A stretch of DNA of 64,000 bases from Limisphaera sp049537155 (GTDB lineage: Bacteria; Verrucomicrobiota; Verrucomicrobiia; Limisphaerales; Limisphaeraceae): positions 1 through 64,000 of the forward strand of contig NZ_JBMVQZ010000017.1 of NCBI RefSeq assembly GCF_049537155.1, in the 5' to 3' direction. Position numbers and translations under genes: made by a program. The notes below the pieces were generated by a model. It had not been told where the DNA came from, ran no database searches, and was given only the letters and a program-made list of their open reading frames with translations. Shown one piece after another: positions 53,801-60,227 of this stretch. Numbering within the stretch: the first letter of the stretch is position 1; each line of letters opens with the position of its first letter.

Positions 53801-54021
53801 GAGACTGCGTTCGATCCGCCGTTGTACAGTTCGATGAATTCCTCGCGCAGGTCCTCGGAGACGGGGTGGTAGTGGATTTCGTTGAACCACACGCCGGCAC
53901 GGGCCGATCCGAGTGGGCACATGGCCAGCATCAGGAGTGAGAAAAGTGCGAGGACACTCCTGCAAAGGTTATCCGCGCCCCTGCAGGCGGGGACCGCTCC
54001 CTGGCCGGGCAAATGCGCCAC
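47851..54021 (-). CDS. Giant secreted CotH / lamin-tail-domain protein
   Basis: About 2056 residues from GTG 54021 (2120 from GTG 54213). A signal peptide (SVLALFSLLMLAMCPLGSARA) is followed by a lamin-tail (LTD) domain, VWFNEIHYHPVSEDLREEFIELYNG. Then comes a CotH-type domain of about 350 residues (PLYKLIMKEAERAQLAAIGS, VRNRGHGSRNRQPNNYRVNL, RFRLMYYDLDSILGQGG) resembling spore-coat CotH kinases. At least six further LTD domains follow, each with a (R/V/F)INE or SEI start, IELYN, and a SGWxLSD strand, interrupted by a jellyroll near 1170-1330. DxDxDG calcium-binding repeats stand near 1930-1990, and the shared C-terminal module ends the protein. CotH homologues phosphorylate secreted proteins; activity here is unproven. 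The start is uncertain because no ATG or ribosome binding site lies near the signal peptide. Confidence 0.75.
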   Translation of the reverse strand: MAHLPGQGAVPACRGADNLCRSVLALFSLLMLAMCPLGSARAGVWFNEIHYHPVSEDLREEFIELYNGGSNAVSLAGWRLTRGVEFTFPDVPLAAGDYLVVAADVDRFRELHPDVTNVVGNWSGRLSNSRDTLELVDAAGQVVNRVTYADEGDWAVRMRSAPDRGQRGWIWTTPADGGGSSLELVQSGLPNIHGQNWLPSRVPGGTPGRPNSVAASNLPPMIVEVRHYPVVPRSTDPVWITARVVDENPGRVGLVLHWRVDGAPEFQTVPMQDDGTHQDGLAADGLFGAMVPPQPHDAIVEFYLEALDETGQTRLWPAPAMETNGVALGPVANALYQVDDVRYSGSFPLYKLIMKEAERAQLAAIGSATDGTQYSDAQMNATFISHDTTGWEVRYLVGVRNRGHGSRNRQPNNYRVNLRSDEPWHGVTALNLNGQYSHLQILGATLALKAGLAGAFSRPVQLRINNRNPGNNGPQTYGGCYAANEVINSEWAERWFPDDPAGNVYRALRDIAPSVFAWRGTNYRSYTNTWFKWTNTSENDWSDLLQMLRVLGTNDLFSLETVRSVIHLDQWMTYFAVMALFDNRETSLYNGYNDDYVMYAGAVDRRFRLMYYDLDSILGQGGHSGSTTGDFLQWTRDADLPALQQLWSLPETRELFYQTLDRLMRTTFSETEFALTVDQTLRDFVPESARTALKQWMTARRNFLATEIAPHLQTHPTPPRARIRGEPRSPTPLTTALLTVSGDRVVTYRYRLNGGPWSDPRPVTEPILLTNLVHGSTQQVAVLGADAEGLWQPESAPTLSRPWIVNTNWPGVRINEVLARNVTAVPHEGTWPDLIELYNETDRPVDLSGMRLSDNPAQPAKFTFPAGTVLPPHDYLVLWAGNPDGTSGLHTGFALNQDGEGVYLFDAVQRGGRLLDAVQFGLQLPDLSIGRIGPAGAFELTRPTPGQDNQPQPLGDPRALRINEWLARAEQTFSTDFVELYNPGSLPVALGGLYLTDNPIGQPQRHRIADLSFIGPGGFRLFRADGDPEQGADHLSFKLASDQGLIALLDPDRQLLDIVVYGPQQTDVAQGRVPDGADLVRNLTLPTPGASNGTPPPPCTTEVQSIVLVDWTQTWRYQQTINLDGQPWFEPDYDHAAWPSGPGLLAFESNSSLSGLIQTALDDPRRPPGGTGLQPGHAYYFRTTFEPPARPEDFTYLAELHVDDGAVVYLNGQEVLRIRMPAGPVSHNTLATDAPPGGDATGVESFTLPGAWFLNGTNVLAVSVHQQATNSSDIVWGLRLTATRTFTNCSRGGVVLNEIVARAATGADGPSADWIEVFNPGPEPLDLTGMTLSDDLLQPQRWVFPAGTFLRPGERLVVVCNPDLPPSTTNTGFGLAAAGGAVYLFDRPDNGGAALDALFYGAQAAGFSLARIPDGTGDWALGLPTAGTPNVPAALGSPTLLRINEWMADPAEGDDWIELYNPSGQPVELSGLSLSDDPADRFKSPFPARSYIGPEDYWLVQADGRATATADHVRFRLDARGGWIGLYLPTGQQLDGVSYGPQNRGVSEGRLPDGADTVTAFPSTPSPGAPNYIPLPSIVINEVLTHTDPPLEDAIELYNPSAVPVDISGWFLSDDSLQPWKYRIPAGTILPAGGFAVFYEYQFGNPEDPHALQPFRLNSAHGGEAVLSEVDQAGQWTGRRIRVRFGAAANGVSFGRYLTSWSEEFVPMAARSFGVDDPPNLEAFRTGTGAPNPGPLIGPIIFSEIHPAPAERFDPDRPDSGQFIELFNISDRPVPLYDPNAPTNHWRLTGDIAFTFPPEFVLGGGKAVVLVGFDPVNQPEEQAWFRATYQMDETVPVLGPWSGRLGVPGGTLALYKPDPPQLPPQPDAGFVPYVLVEQLHYTGAAPWPPLTGPPGLSLHRARIRGFANEPLHWITDIPTPGTPATADADADGLPDWWERRRGLDPASAAGDQGGEGDPDGDGQSNRAEYVAGTDPLDAADRLQIARVLPAPGGWVLEFPAVAGRSYTLLCSDLAPTGPWYVWKQLPTVFQTGTVVILDDRPRSVQRFYRLQVRLEP

Positions 54022-54243
54022 AGTTTTAACGTAACCATAAGCGAGGGGCGGTTGCAATCGTAGCCTCGCGGCGTGAAGGCACCTCGGTGCAGGGTGGGTC
54101 CTCGGGGGGTGCGTCCGTTTGCTTTTCTGCGCCGGAGTTTCCGACCCGGGCTGTGCCGGTGGCGTGCCCGGATGGCGTGTTGGAGGGGAGATGAAGAGAG
54201 CGGTCACGGACACGCCGCTGGGCCTGTCTGGCCGGTGCGTTCA

Positions 54244-54272
54244 TTGACAGCCCGGGTGAGGGTGCCTAGCCT
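54244..54272 (+). promoter_or_regulatory. Candidate promoter of lolC-lolD
   Basis: A perfect TTGACA at 54244-54249, a 17-base spacer and TAGCCT at 54267-54272. The -10 ends 7 bases before the ATG at 54280 with no Shine-Dalgarno sequence between, so the message is probably leaderless. The same TTGACA/TAGCCT pair precedes rpmH. Confidence 0.5.
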
Positions 54273-54279
54273 GCGGCGG

Positions 54280-55554
54280 ATGTCGCGACTGCCGTTTGAA
54301 CTGTTGCTCGCGCTGCGTTATCTGCGGCCCAAACGGTCGTTCGTCTCGGTCATCACGTTGATCTCCGTCCTGGGGGTGACGCTTGGCGTGGCGGTGTTGA
54401 TCATCGTCATCAGCGTGATGAGCGGGTTCGACCGGGACCTGCGCGACCGCGTGTTCGGTTTCAATGCCCACGCGCGCGTACTGTTGCGCGACGGTGTGAT
54501 GACGGATTGGCGGACCTGGCTCGCGCGGGTGGAGACCAATTCCGCGGTGGCCGGGGCGACGCCGTTCGTGTTGGGCCAGGTCCTGGTGGAGACCCAGCCG
54601 CCGGACGGTCAACCCCGGGTGTATGCGCCGGTGGTGCGCGGTTGTCTGCCGGAGCGGGAGGCACAGGTCACCGCCCTGCCGCGCAACATGGTGGAAGGCC
54701 GGTTCGAGCTGGGCCCGCGCGATCTGTTGGTGGGTACCGTGTTCGCCGAGAACATGGGCCTTCGGGTGGGCGACCGGGTCACGGTCTATTCCTGGCAGGA
54801 GCTCCGCCGGCTCAAGGAAAGCCATGAAAGGCAGCAGCCGGAAGCGATCCTGCCGGAGGATTTCACCGTGCGCGGGATCTTCGATGCCGGTTACTACGAG
54901 TTCAATGCCAACGTGGTGATCACCCGTCTGGAGGATGCCCAGGAGCTGTTCGATCTGGGCGGCGAAGATGCGGTGCACGGGCTGCTGCTGGCCCTGCGCG
55001 ATCCGTTGCAACCCCAGGCCGCCGCCCGGGCCCTGCGACGCGAGCTGGGACCGGCGGTGTTGGTGACCACATGGATGGAAGACAGCCCTTTGATGCTGGC
55101 GGTTCTGGTGGAGAAGAACGTCATGCTTTACATCCTGTTTTTCATCGTGGTGGTGGCCGCGTTCGGCATCACCTGTACGTTGATCACCTTCGTGGTCATG
55201 AAGACGCGCGAAATCGGACTTTTGAAGGCCCTGGGGGCCACCAATCGGCAGGTCTTGTGGGTCTTTTTGGGACAGAGCCTCATCGTCAGTCTCGGCGGCG
55301 TGATGGGCGGCATGACGCTCGGTCTCACGGCCATCGCGTATCGAAACGAGTTCCTGGCCTTCCTGCGCAGGCTCACCGGGTTCGAACTTTTCCCCGCCTC
55401 CATCTACGGTTTCGATCAACTGCCCGCCCTGGTACTGCCGCAGGACGTGGCGATCATCTGCGGAGGGTCGCTCCTGATCTGTCTGTTGGCCGCGGCGTTT
55501 CCCGCCCACCACGCCAGCCGGCTCAACCCCGTGGAGGCGCTGCGGCATGAATAA
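54280..55554 (+). CDS. lolC: Lipoprotein-releasing system permease LolC/LolE
   Basis: A 424-residue permease of the LolCDE complex that detaches lipoproteins from the inner membrane for transport to the outer membrane. The N-terminus matches the family: PFELLLALRYLRPKRSFVSVITLISVLGVTLGVAVLIIVISVMSGFD. A periplasmic domain with the Lol hook region follows, then three C-terminal helices (FIVVVAAFGITCTLITFVVM, SLGGVMGGMTLGLTAIAYRN, GSLLICLLAAAFPAHHASRL). It ends NPVEALRHE. Only one permease gene is present, so it may act as a homodimer with LolD (the LolF-like case). The lolD gene overlaps its end by 8 bases. Confidence 0.92.
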   Translation: MSRLPFELLLALRYLRPKRSFVSVITLISVLGVTLGVAVLIIVISVMSGFDRDLRDRVFGFNAHARVLLRDGVMTDWRTWLARVETNSAVAGATPFVLGQVLVETQPPDGQPRVYAPVVRGCLPEREAQVTALPRNMVEGRFELGPRDLLVGTVFAENMGLRVGDRVTVYSWQELRRLKESHERQQPEAILPEDFTVRGIFDAGYYEFNANVVITRLEDAQELFDLGGEDAVHGLLLALRDPLQPQAAARALRRELGPAVLVTTWMEDSPLMLAVLVEKNVMLYILFFIVVVAAFGITCTLITFVVMKTREIGLLKALGATNRQVLWVFLGQSLIVSLGGVMGGMTLGLTAIAYRNEFLAFLRRLTGFELFPASIYGFDQLPALVLPQDVAIICGGSLLICLLAAAFPAHHASRLNPVEALRHE

Positions 55555-56332
55555 GCCCGATCCCGCTTCCCAGGTTTTCACGGCGGCGTCTGCCTCCCCA
55601 CGGGCGGGGCAGCCTGCGTGGTCACCCATTCTCGAGGCACGCGGCCTGGTCAAGCGTTACCGCATGGGCAAGCGGAGCCTGGAAGTCCTGCGGGGCGTGG
55701 ATCTGACCGTTCCGCGGGGTGCCTTTGTGGCGGTCCGTGGCGCGTCCGGCGCGGGCAAGAGTACGCTCCTGCATCTTTTGGGCGGACTGGACGTGCCTGA
55801 CGAGGGTGAGATTCGCTTCGAGGGCCGCCCGCTGTCCGGGCTGGGGGAAGCGGCGCTGTCGCAGTTCCGGAACCGGCATGTGGGTTTCGTGTTTCAGGCG
55901 TACCACCTGCTCCCCGAACTGGATGCCCTGGAGAATGTCTGTCTGCCGGCACGGATGGCACGGGTGGACGCGGCCACGGCGGTCCGGCGCGCCCGCGACC
56001 TGCTGGCACGTGTGGGATTGGCCGATCGTATGGACCACAAACCGACCGAGCTGTCCGGTGGGGAACAACAACGCGTGGCCATCGCCCGGGCCCTGATCAA
56101 CGAACCGGACCTGGTTCTGGCCGACGAACCCACCGGGAACCTCGATTCTCACACGGGCGAGGAAATCCTGCAGTTGCTGCTGGAGATCCGGGCCGAGCGC
56201 GGGGTGACCCTGATCATGGCCACGCACGACGACCGCGTGGCTGCGCATGCACCCGTGGTGGTGGAACTGGCCGACGGCCGAATCCGGGACCGTTCCGGTG
56301 CCGTCCCCGGCCCGGCCCATCCGTTGTCTTGA
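55547..56332 (+). CDS. lolD: Lipoprotein-releasing system ATP-binding protein LolD
   Basis: A 261-residue ABC ATPase that powers lipoprotein release. Residues 1-28 are an added Ala/Pro-rich leader. Walker A is RGASGAGKST near residue 70, the Q-loop FVFQAYHLLPELDALENV near 115, the signature ELSGGEQQRVAIARAL near 170 and Walker B LVLADEPTGNLD near 193, with the H-loop MATHDDRVA near 225. LPARMARV after the Q-loop is the usual LolD/MacB variant. It begins inside the last codons of lolC, an arrangement that couples translation of the two subunits. Confidence 0.95.
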   Translation: MNKPDPASQVFTAASASPRAGQPAWSPILEARGLVKRYRMGKRSLEVLRGVDLTVPRGAFVAVRGASGAGKSTLLHLLGGLDVPDEGEIRFEGRPLSGLGEAALSQFRNRHVGFVFQAYHLLPELDALENVCLPARMARVDAATAVRRARDLLARVGLADRMDHKPTELSGGEQQRVAIARALINEPDLVLADEPTGNLDSHTGEEILQLLLEIRAERGVTLIMATHDDRVAAHAPVVVELADGRIRDRSGAVPGPAHPLS

Positions 56333-56368
56333 TGCTCGATGGCCTTGCTTACCGCCTGACCAGATCGC

Positions 56369-56965
56369 ATGAGCCCGCGAAACCGTGAGTATTGGGAGCA
56401 GCGTTACCAAACGGGAGACACCCGCTGGGACAAGGGCGAGCCGGCGCCCGGCTTGGTGGATTTTCTGGCCGCACACCCGGACCTCCCGCGTGGCACCGTT
56501 CTGGTGCCCGGATGCGGGACCGGCCATGACCTGTTGCCCTGGGCGCGCGCCGGTTTCTCGGTCACCGGCCTGGACTTTGCGCCCTCGGCGGTGACCCGTG
56601 CCCGGGAACGTCTGGCCGCGGCGGGTCTGCCCGGGGAGGTGTTCTGCGCGGATTTCCTGCGTGCCGAACCGCCGGAGCGTTTCGACTGGCTTTTTGAGCA
56701 TACGCTCTACTGCGCCATCCTGCCCGGCGACCGCGACGCTTACCTGGCGGCCGTCCTCCGATGGCTCCGCCCGGGCGGACATTTTTTGGCGATTCATTAC
56801 CTCATCCCCGACCAGGGCCCTGAACCACCGTTCGGGACCACACCCGAGGAGGTCGAACAGCGCTTTTCGCCCCATTTCGAGCTGCTCGAAGAATGGGTAC
56901 CCCGTTCGTACCCGAATCGGGTCGGCTTGGAACGCATGTATTGGTGGCGCCGGCGACCCGCTTGA
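56369..56965 (+). CDS. TPMT-family SAM-dependent methyltransferase
   Basis: A 198-residue methyltransferase of the thiopurine S-methyltransferase family. It begins with the family element REYWEQRYQTGDTRWDKGEPAPGL (W..RY..g...WD.G.P.P). Motif I is VLVPGCGTGHDLLPWARAG near residue 45, motif II VTGLDFAPSAVTRARE near 70, and CADFLRAEPPERFDWLFEHTLYCAI near 95. It ends RVGLERMYWWRR. Bacterial members methylate thiols, halides, tellurite or selenium compounds; the substrate here is undetermined. It is 36 bases after lolD, possibly co-transcribed, with no obvious functional link. Confidence 0.88.
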   Translation: MSPRNREYWEQRYQTGDTRWDKGEPAPGLVDFLAAHPDLPRGTVLVPGCGTGHDLLPWARAGFSVTGLDFAPSAVTRARERLAAAGLPGEVFCADFLRAEPPERFDWLFEHTLYCAILPGDRDAYLAAVLRWLRPGGHFLAIHYLIPDQGPEPPFGTTPEEVEQRFSPHFELLEEWVPRSYPNRVGLERMYWWRRRPA

Positions 56966-57411
56966 AGGCAGCGAGACCACCTGGTGTCCACCAACCCTGA
57001 CGCGGAAGGGATCCGTTCCGGTGAACCTGGCCGGGCCCGGCGCCGCTCCATTGCCCGGCTGAAGTTCGCCATGGGACTGCGGCCGGCCACGGAGGCCCGA
57101 GGGACAACGGGATCCCGACGTGCGTTTCAACTCGTTGGCGTCCAACGCCATGTGTGCGTCGCGGAAATTGGCGGTGTCGGATTGCTTGCGTCAAGGGCGT
57201 GAGCTCCGCCTCGAGGCCGAAGGAGGCAGTACGGCTGCTTGGATGGGCTGGGTCGGTTGGCTGCAGGCCTCATGGAGCCTGCAGACAAACGGCTTCGAGG
57301 CGCGTGTCGGATCGATGATTAAAAAAGTTGTTGACAAAATTGTGGAGGTTTGATTACAAGCGGCCCTGTCAGTATACCAAACCTAGAACAACCTCCGGTC
57401 ATCCAAAAACC
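56966..57411. other. Intergenic region with hairpin and strong promoter ahead of the PEP-CTERM gene
   Basis: 446 bases with no recognisable protein or RNA gene. An 8-bp inverted repeat, CTGCAGGC (57261-57268) and GCCTGCAG (57277-57284), lies about 46 bases before the -35 box and has no T-run, so it may be an operator or mRNA-independent site rather than a terminator. The AT content rises sharply from about 57320. The promoter is given as a separate feature. Confidence 0.5.
57331..57359 (+). promoter_or_regulatory. Strong sigma70-type promoter of the PEP-CTERM protein gene
   Basis: A perfect TTGACA at 57331-57336, 17-base spacer and TTACAA at 57354-57359, inside the most AT-rich stretch of the window (GATTAAAAAAGTTGTTGACA). 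The leader to the ATG at 57412 is about 46 bases. Match and context make this the most convincing promoter here. Confidence 0.7.
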
Positions 57412-58335
57412 ATGCGTACTGTCAGCGCGCTCTGTGGGGTGGTGACCATGGCAGCGGTCACCACATGGGCTCAAGGCAACATTGCTTGGATCAGCTTTCA
57501 CCCCGGGGATAATCAGCCGTCTGCTGCCGCCGCTGCCCGGGGGTTTACGCAGGCGCCTGATGTTGGCTACACCAGCCTCCTCACCACCCACGGGTACAGC
57601 GTGACTCGCTTTTTAACCCAGGACAGCCCACCCCAAAGCCTCATTGACCAGCTCAATACGTTCGATCTGATCATCATCAGCCGTTCGGTCAACAGCGGCC
57701 ACTACCAGCAGTCCAATGAAACGCTGGCTTGGAACTCGCTGATCACGAAGCCCGTGATGATCCTGGGGGGCTACGTTTTGCGGGAGAACCGACTTGGTTT
57801 CACCACCGGAACCACGATTCCCGACACCACAAACGACATCCGCCTTCGCATTGAACAGCCTGCTCACCCCATCTTTAACGGCGTGAGCTTGGATGCGCAG
57901 AACGTAATGGTCAACCCCTATGCGACGATCATCACCGCAGTCATTGATGGGACCAACAATGTCCAACGGGGGATTTCTGTGAACACAGATCCTTTGGACG
58001 GCGGGGGTACCATTCTGGCAACCATCGCACCGGATGACGCGGGGCCAGTGGGTGGTACACGGATGATCATAGCTGAATGGCCGGCGGGGGCGACGCTCAC
58101 CCCCTCGGACGGAGGTGTGCGGAGCGAGGTGTTGGGCGGCCGACGCTTGGTCTTCCTGACGGGCAGCCGGGAGAGTGGAACCGCCGGAACTTCAGAAGTT
58201 GCCGGGATTTTTGATCTGATCGGTGATGGTCCCCAACTGTTTTTGAATGCAGTGGCCTACATGATTCCGGAGCCGAATTCCGCGGCGCTGTTGCTGTTGG
58301 GCGGGTTGCCCTTTATGTTCCTGCGGCGGCGTTGA
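57412..58335 (+). CDS. PEP-CTERM sorted exported protein
   Basis: A 307-residue protein. A signal peptide at residues 1-21 (TVSALCGVVTMAAVTTWAQG) is followed by a globular region of about 250 residues (NIAWISFHPGDNQPSAAAAA, FDLIIISRSVNSGHYQQSNE, AHPIFNGVSLDAQNVMVNPY). That region looks like a ThuA/flavodoxin-like alpha/beta fold, seen in secreted proteins of this phylum. The end is a PEP-CTERM signal: IPEPNSAALLLLGG with a hydrophobic helix and the RRR tail, used for sorting by an exosortase (gene not in window). Codon use and base composition are more AT-rich than its neighbours, and it has its own strong promoter and terminator. The exact function of the globular part is not known to me. 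Confidence 0.8.
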   Translation: MRTVSALCGVVTMAAVTTWAQGNIAWISFHPGDNQPSAAAAARGFTQAPDVGYTSLLTTHGYSVTRFLTQDSPPQSLIDQLNTFDLIIISRSVNSGHYQQSNETLAWNSLITKPVMILGGYVLRENRLGFTTGTTIPDTTNDIRLRIEQPAHPIFNGVSLDAQNVMVNPYATIITAVIDGTNNVQRGISVNTDPLDGGGTILATIAPDDAGPVGGTRMIIAEWPAGATLTPSDGGVRSEVLGGRRLVFLTGSRESGTAGTSEVAGIFDLIGDGPQLFLNAVAYMIPEPNSAALLLLGGLPFMFLRRR

Positions 58336-58359
58336 TTTGAGTCGGGTTGCCTTCGCGTG

Positions 58360-58392
58360 CCGGCGAGGGGTTTCCCTCGCCGGTCTTTTTTG
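58360..58392 (+). terminator. Rho-independent terminator of the PEP-CTERM gene
   Basis: A perfect 10-bp stem, CCGGCGAGGG (58360-58369) with CCCTCGCCGG (58374-58383), a 4-base loop GTTT, and then TCTTTTTTG. It begins 25 bases after the stop codon at 58335. A textbook intrinsic terminator. Confidence 0.92.
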
Positions 58393-59006
58393 TGCCCCGG
58401 GTCTTTGCGCTAGGCAGACATTTGCGGCATTGCCGGTGTTTCGCATGAGTGGGTGCGGAGGTTCTCGGGGCAGCGGCTGAAAGAGGGCGGGGACTGGTGT
58501 CGCCTGCCACGGGATCGGCCGGTGGGGTGTCAGCGGCTGGACTGTCTTCGCTGGTGGCCGCACGCGTCGAAGCCACTGGCCGATCGCCGTCCAATGGACC
58601 AGCGGGTTGCCACCCCGTGCATGGGCTGCAGAGCGGGGCGGCGCGCAATCGGCTCCGGGCCTGCCGGCGGTGCGGACGCGGGGATCCCGTGCGGATGCAA
58701 CTTGTCGGGTGAGGATCACCGTTGAAAGCCGGGGGTTGCTTTTGCGGGGGGCGTCCCTTGCCCGGAAGGTCCATTGCGCGCGCGGAGGTTCCGTGGGTTT
58801 CAACCAGGCGAAGCGATGGCCCACGGGCGACGCCGTCCGAACGCCAACGGGTGACAGGCTCTGCCCGGGCCCGTGGCGGTCCCGGCTTCACCCGGGGCAC
58901 GGAGGGGGCGTGTTGGGGAGCACCGCGCCCGGTTTGCAGGCGGGAGGAGCGCCTTCGAGCCGCACGCCTCCTTGAGCGGTTCGTACCCGGCCGTGCCGCG
59001 TCCGCC
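58393..59006. other. 614-base region with no gene recognised
   Basis: I see no protein with family features, no tRNA or rRNA and no RNase P, tmRNA or SRP motif. The open frames here on either strand are random in composition (Arg/Gly/Pro-rich, no start with a ribosome binding site). The sequence is GC-rich and lacks a clear repeat. It is downstream of trxB on the minus strand. Confidence 0.6.
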
Positions 59007-59936
59007 TCAATGGGCTTGGGCGGCCAGGAAGCGTTCGGCCTCGATGGCGGCGGCGCAGCCCATGCCCGCGGCGGTGATGGCCTGGCGGTAGTACGGGTCT
59101 GCGCAGTCCCCTGCCACGAACACACCGGGCACGCTGGTGACCGGACCGCGCTTGGTGAGGATGTAACCGGCCTCGTCCATTTCGAGCTGACCTTTGAAGA
59201 GGGCCGTGTTGGGGATGTGGCCGATGGCGATGAAAACGCCCGCGCATTCGAGGAGCTGTTCGGCTCCGGTTTTGACGTTTTTGAGCCGGACGCCGGTGAC
59301 CCGGTTCTGTTGCACGTCGAGGATCTCGGTGACGACGGTGTCCCAAATGGGTTTGATCTTTTCGTGGGCCAGGACACGGTCGGCCATGATCTTGGAGGCC
59401 CGCAACCGGTCGCGACGATGCACGAGGTACACCACGGAACCGAACCGGGTGAGATAGAGCGCTTCTTCGCAGGCCGAATCGCCTCCGCCCACGACCACCA
59501 GGGGTTTGTTGCGGAAGATCGGGAGGGCACCGTCGCAGGTGGCGCAGTAAGTGACGCCCCTGTTCTCCAGTTTGGCCTCGCTTTCCAGGCCGAGTTTGCG
59601 GTGGCTGGCACCGGTGGCGATGATGAGGGCGCGGGCTTGGATGGGCTCACCGTCCGCGACCAGTTCGAACGGGTGGGTGCGGAGATTGGCGGATTCGAGA
59701 GTGGCCATCCGTGTGCGGGCACCGAACCGTTCGGCCTGCTTTTGCATGCGGGTCATGAGTTCGTACCCGTCAATGCCATCCGGGAAGCCCGGGAAGTTCT
59801 CGACGATGGTGGTGGTGGTGAGCAGGCCGCCGGGCATGGTACCCGTGAGTACCAAGGGCTGCAGGTTGGCCCGTGCGGTGTAGAGTGCGGCGGTCCAGCC
59901 CGCGCATCCGGATCCCACGACAACGACGTTTTCCAT
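59007..59936 (-). CDS. trxB: Thioredoxin reductase
   Basis: A 309-residue flavoprotein that passes electrons from NADPH via FAD to thioredoxin. FAD-binding GSGCAGWTAALYTARANL starts near residue 8, the redox-active CATC is at 131-134 (TYCATCDGALP), NADPH-binding VVVGGGDSACEEALYL near 150, and the C-terminal FAD motif VFVAGDCADPYYRQAITAAG near 280. Full length for bacterial low-molecular-weight TrxB. ATG 59936 is preferred; a TTG 12 bases upstream also exists. A -10 box lies 10 bases before the ATG. No trxA gene is adjacent. Confidence 0.96.
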   Translation of the reverse strand: MENVVVVGSGCAGWTAALYTARANLQPLVLTGTMPGGLLTTTTIVENFPGFPDGIDGYELMTRMQKQAERFGARTRMATLESANLRTHPFELVADGEPIQARALIIATGASHRKLGLESEAKLENRGVTYCATCDGALPIFRNKPLVVVGGGDSACEEALYLTRFGSVVYLVHRRDRLRASKIMADRVLAHEKIKPIWDTVVTEILDVQQNRVTGVRLKNVKTGAEQLLECAGVFIAIGHIPNTALFKGQLEMDEAGYILTKRGPVTSVPGVFVAGDCADPYYRQAITAAGMGCAAAIEAERFLAAQAH

Positions 59937-59946
59937 GGCGCGGTCC

Positions 59947-59976
59947 AAGCTAGCGGCCGTGTCCGGGCGGCGACAA
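59947..59976 (-). promoter_or_regulatory. Candidate promoter of trxB
   Basis: On the minus strand TTGTCG (59976-59971), an 18-base spacer and TAGCTT (59952-59947), 10 bases before the ATG at 59936. No Shine-Dalgarno motif stands between, so the transcript would have a leader of only a few bases. Confidence 0.4.
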
Positions 59977-60227
59977 GCCTGTGTGTGGGTCGGCGCCCGG
60001 ATGCACGATGCGGCAGCGTGGACGGCACGTCACGGGCAACCAGCGGGATGGACGACCAGGGGCCGGGAAGGCCGGCTCGGGCGGCCGACACGCTCAAGGG
60101 TTGGCGGGCCGACAGGGAGGCCGGGCTTGACACGGGGGAAGGGCTTTGGTGTGGGTAAAGGCGGTTTGCTTCGGACGCTGGAAGGGGCCGCCGCTGGCGG
60201 GGAGGCGTCCGTAGAGAAGGGTCCGGC

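Noticed and set aside
54022..54243. An ATG at about 54037 (minus strand) as an alternative start for the giant lamin-tail protein
   Set aside because: It is out of frame with the signal peptide and reaches a stop codon within about 35 codons.
56966..57320. Possible small RNA or tRNA gene in the gap before the PEP-CTERM gene
   Set aside because: No T-loop or acceptor pattern of a tRNA and no known RNA motif; only an 8-bp hairpin without a T-run.
58722..60158. Plus-strand frame over trxB and its flanks
   Set aside because: Overlaps trxB, which has all its motifs on the minus strand; this frame has random composition.
60127..60159. TTGACA at 60127 as a promoter for the sugar porter
   Set aside because: No acceptable -10 box is found 16-18 bases downstream (TGTGGG, GTGGGT); a TAGAGA at 60212 lacks a -35. 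Not listed as a feature.
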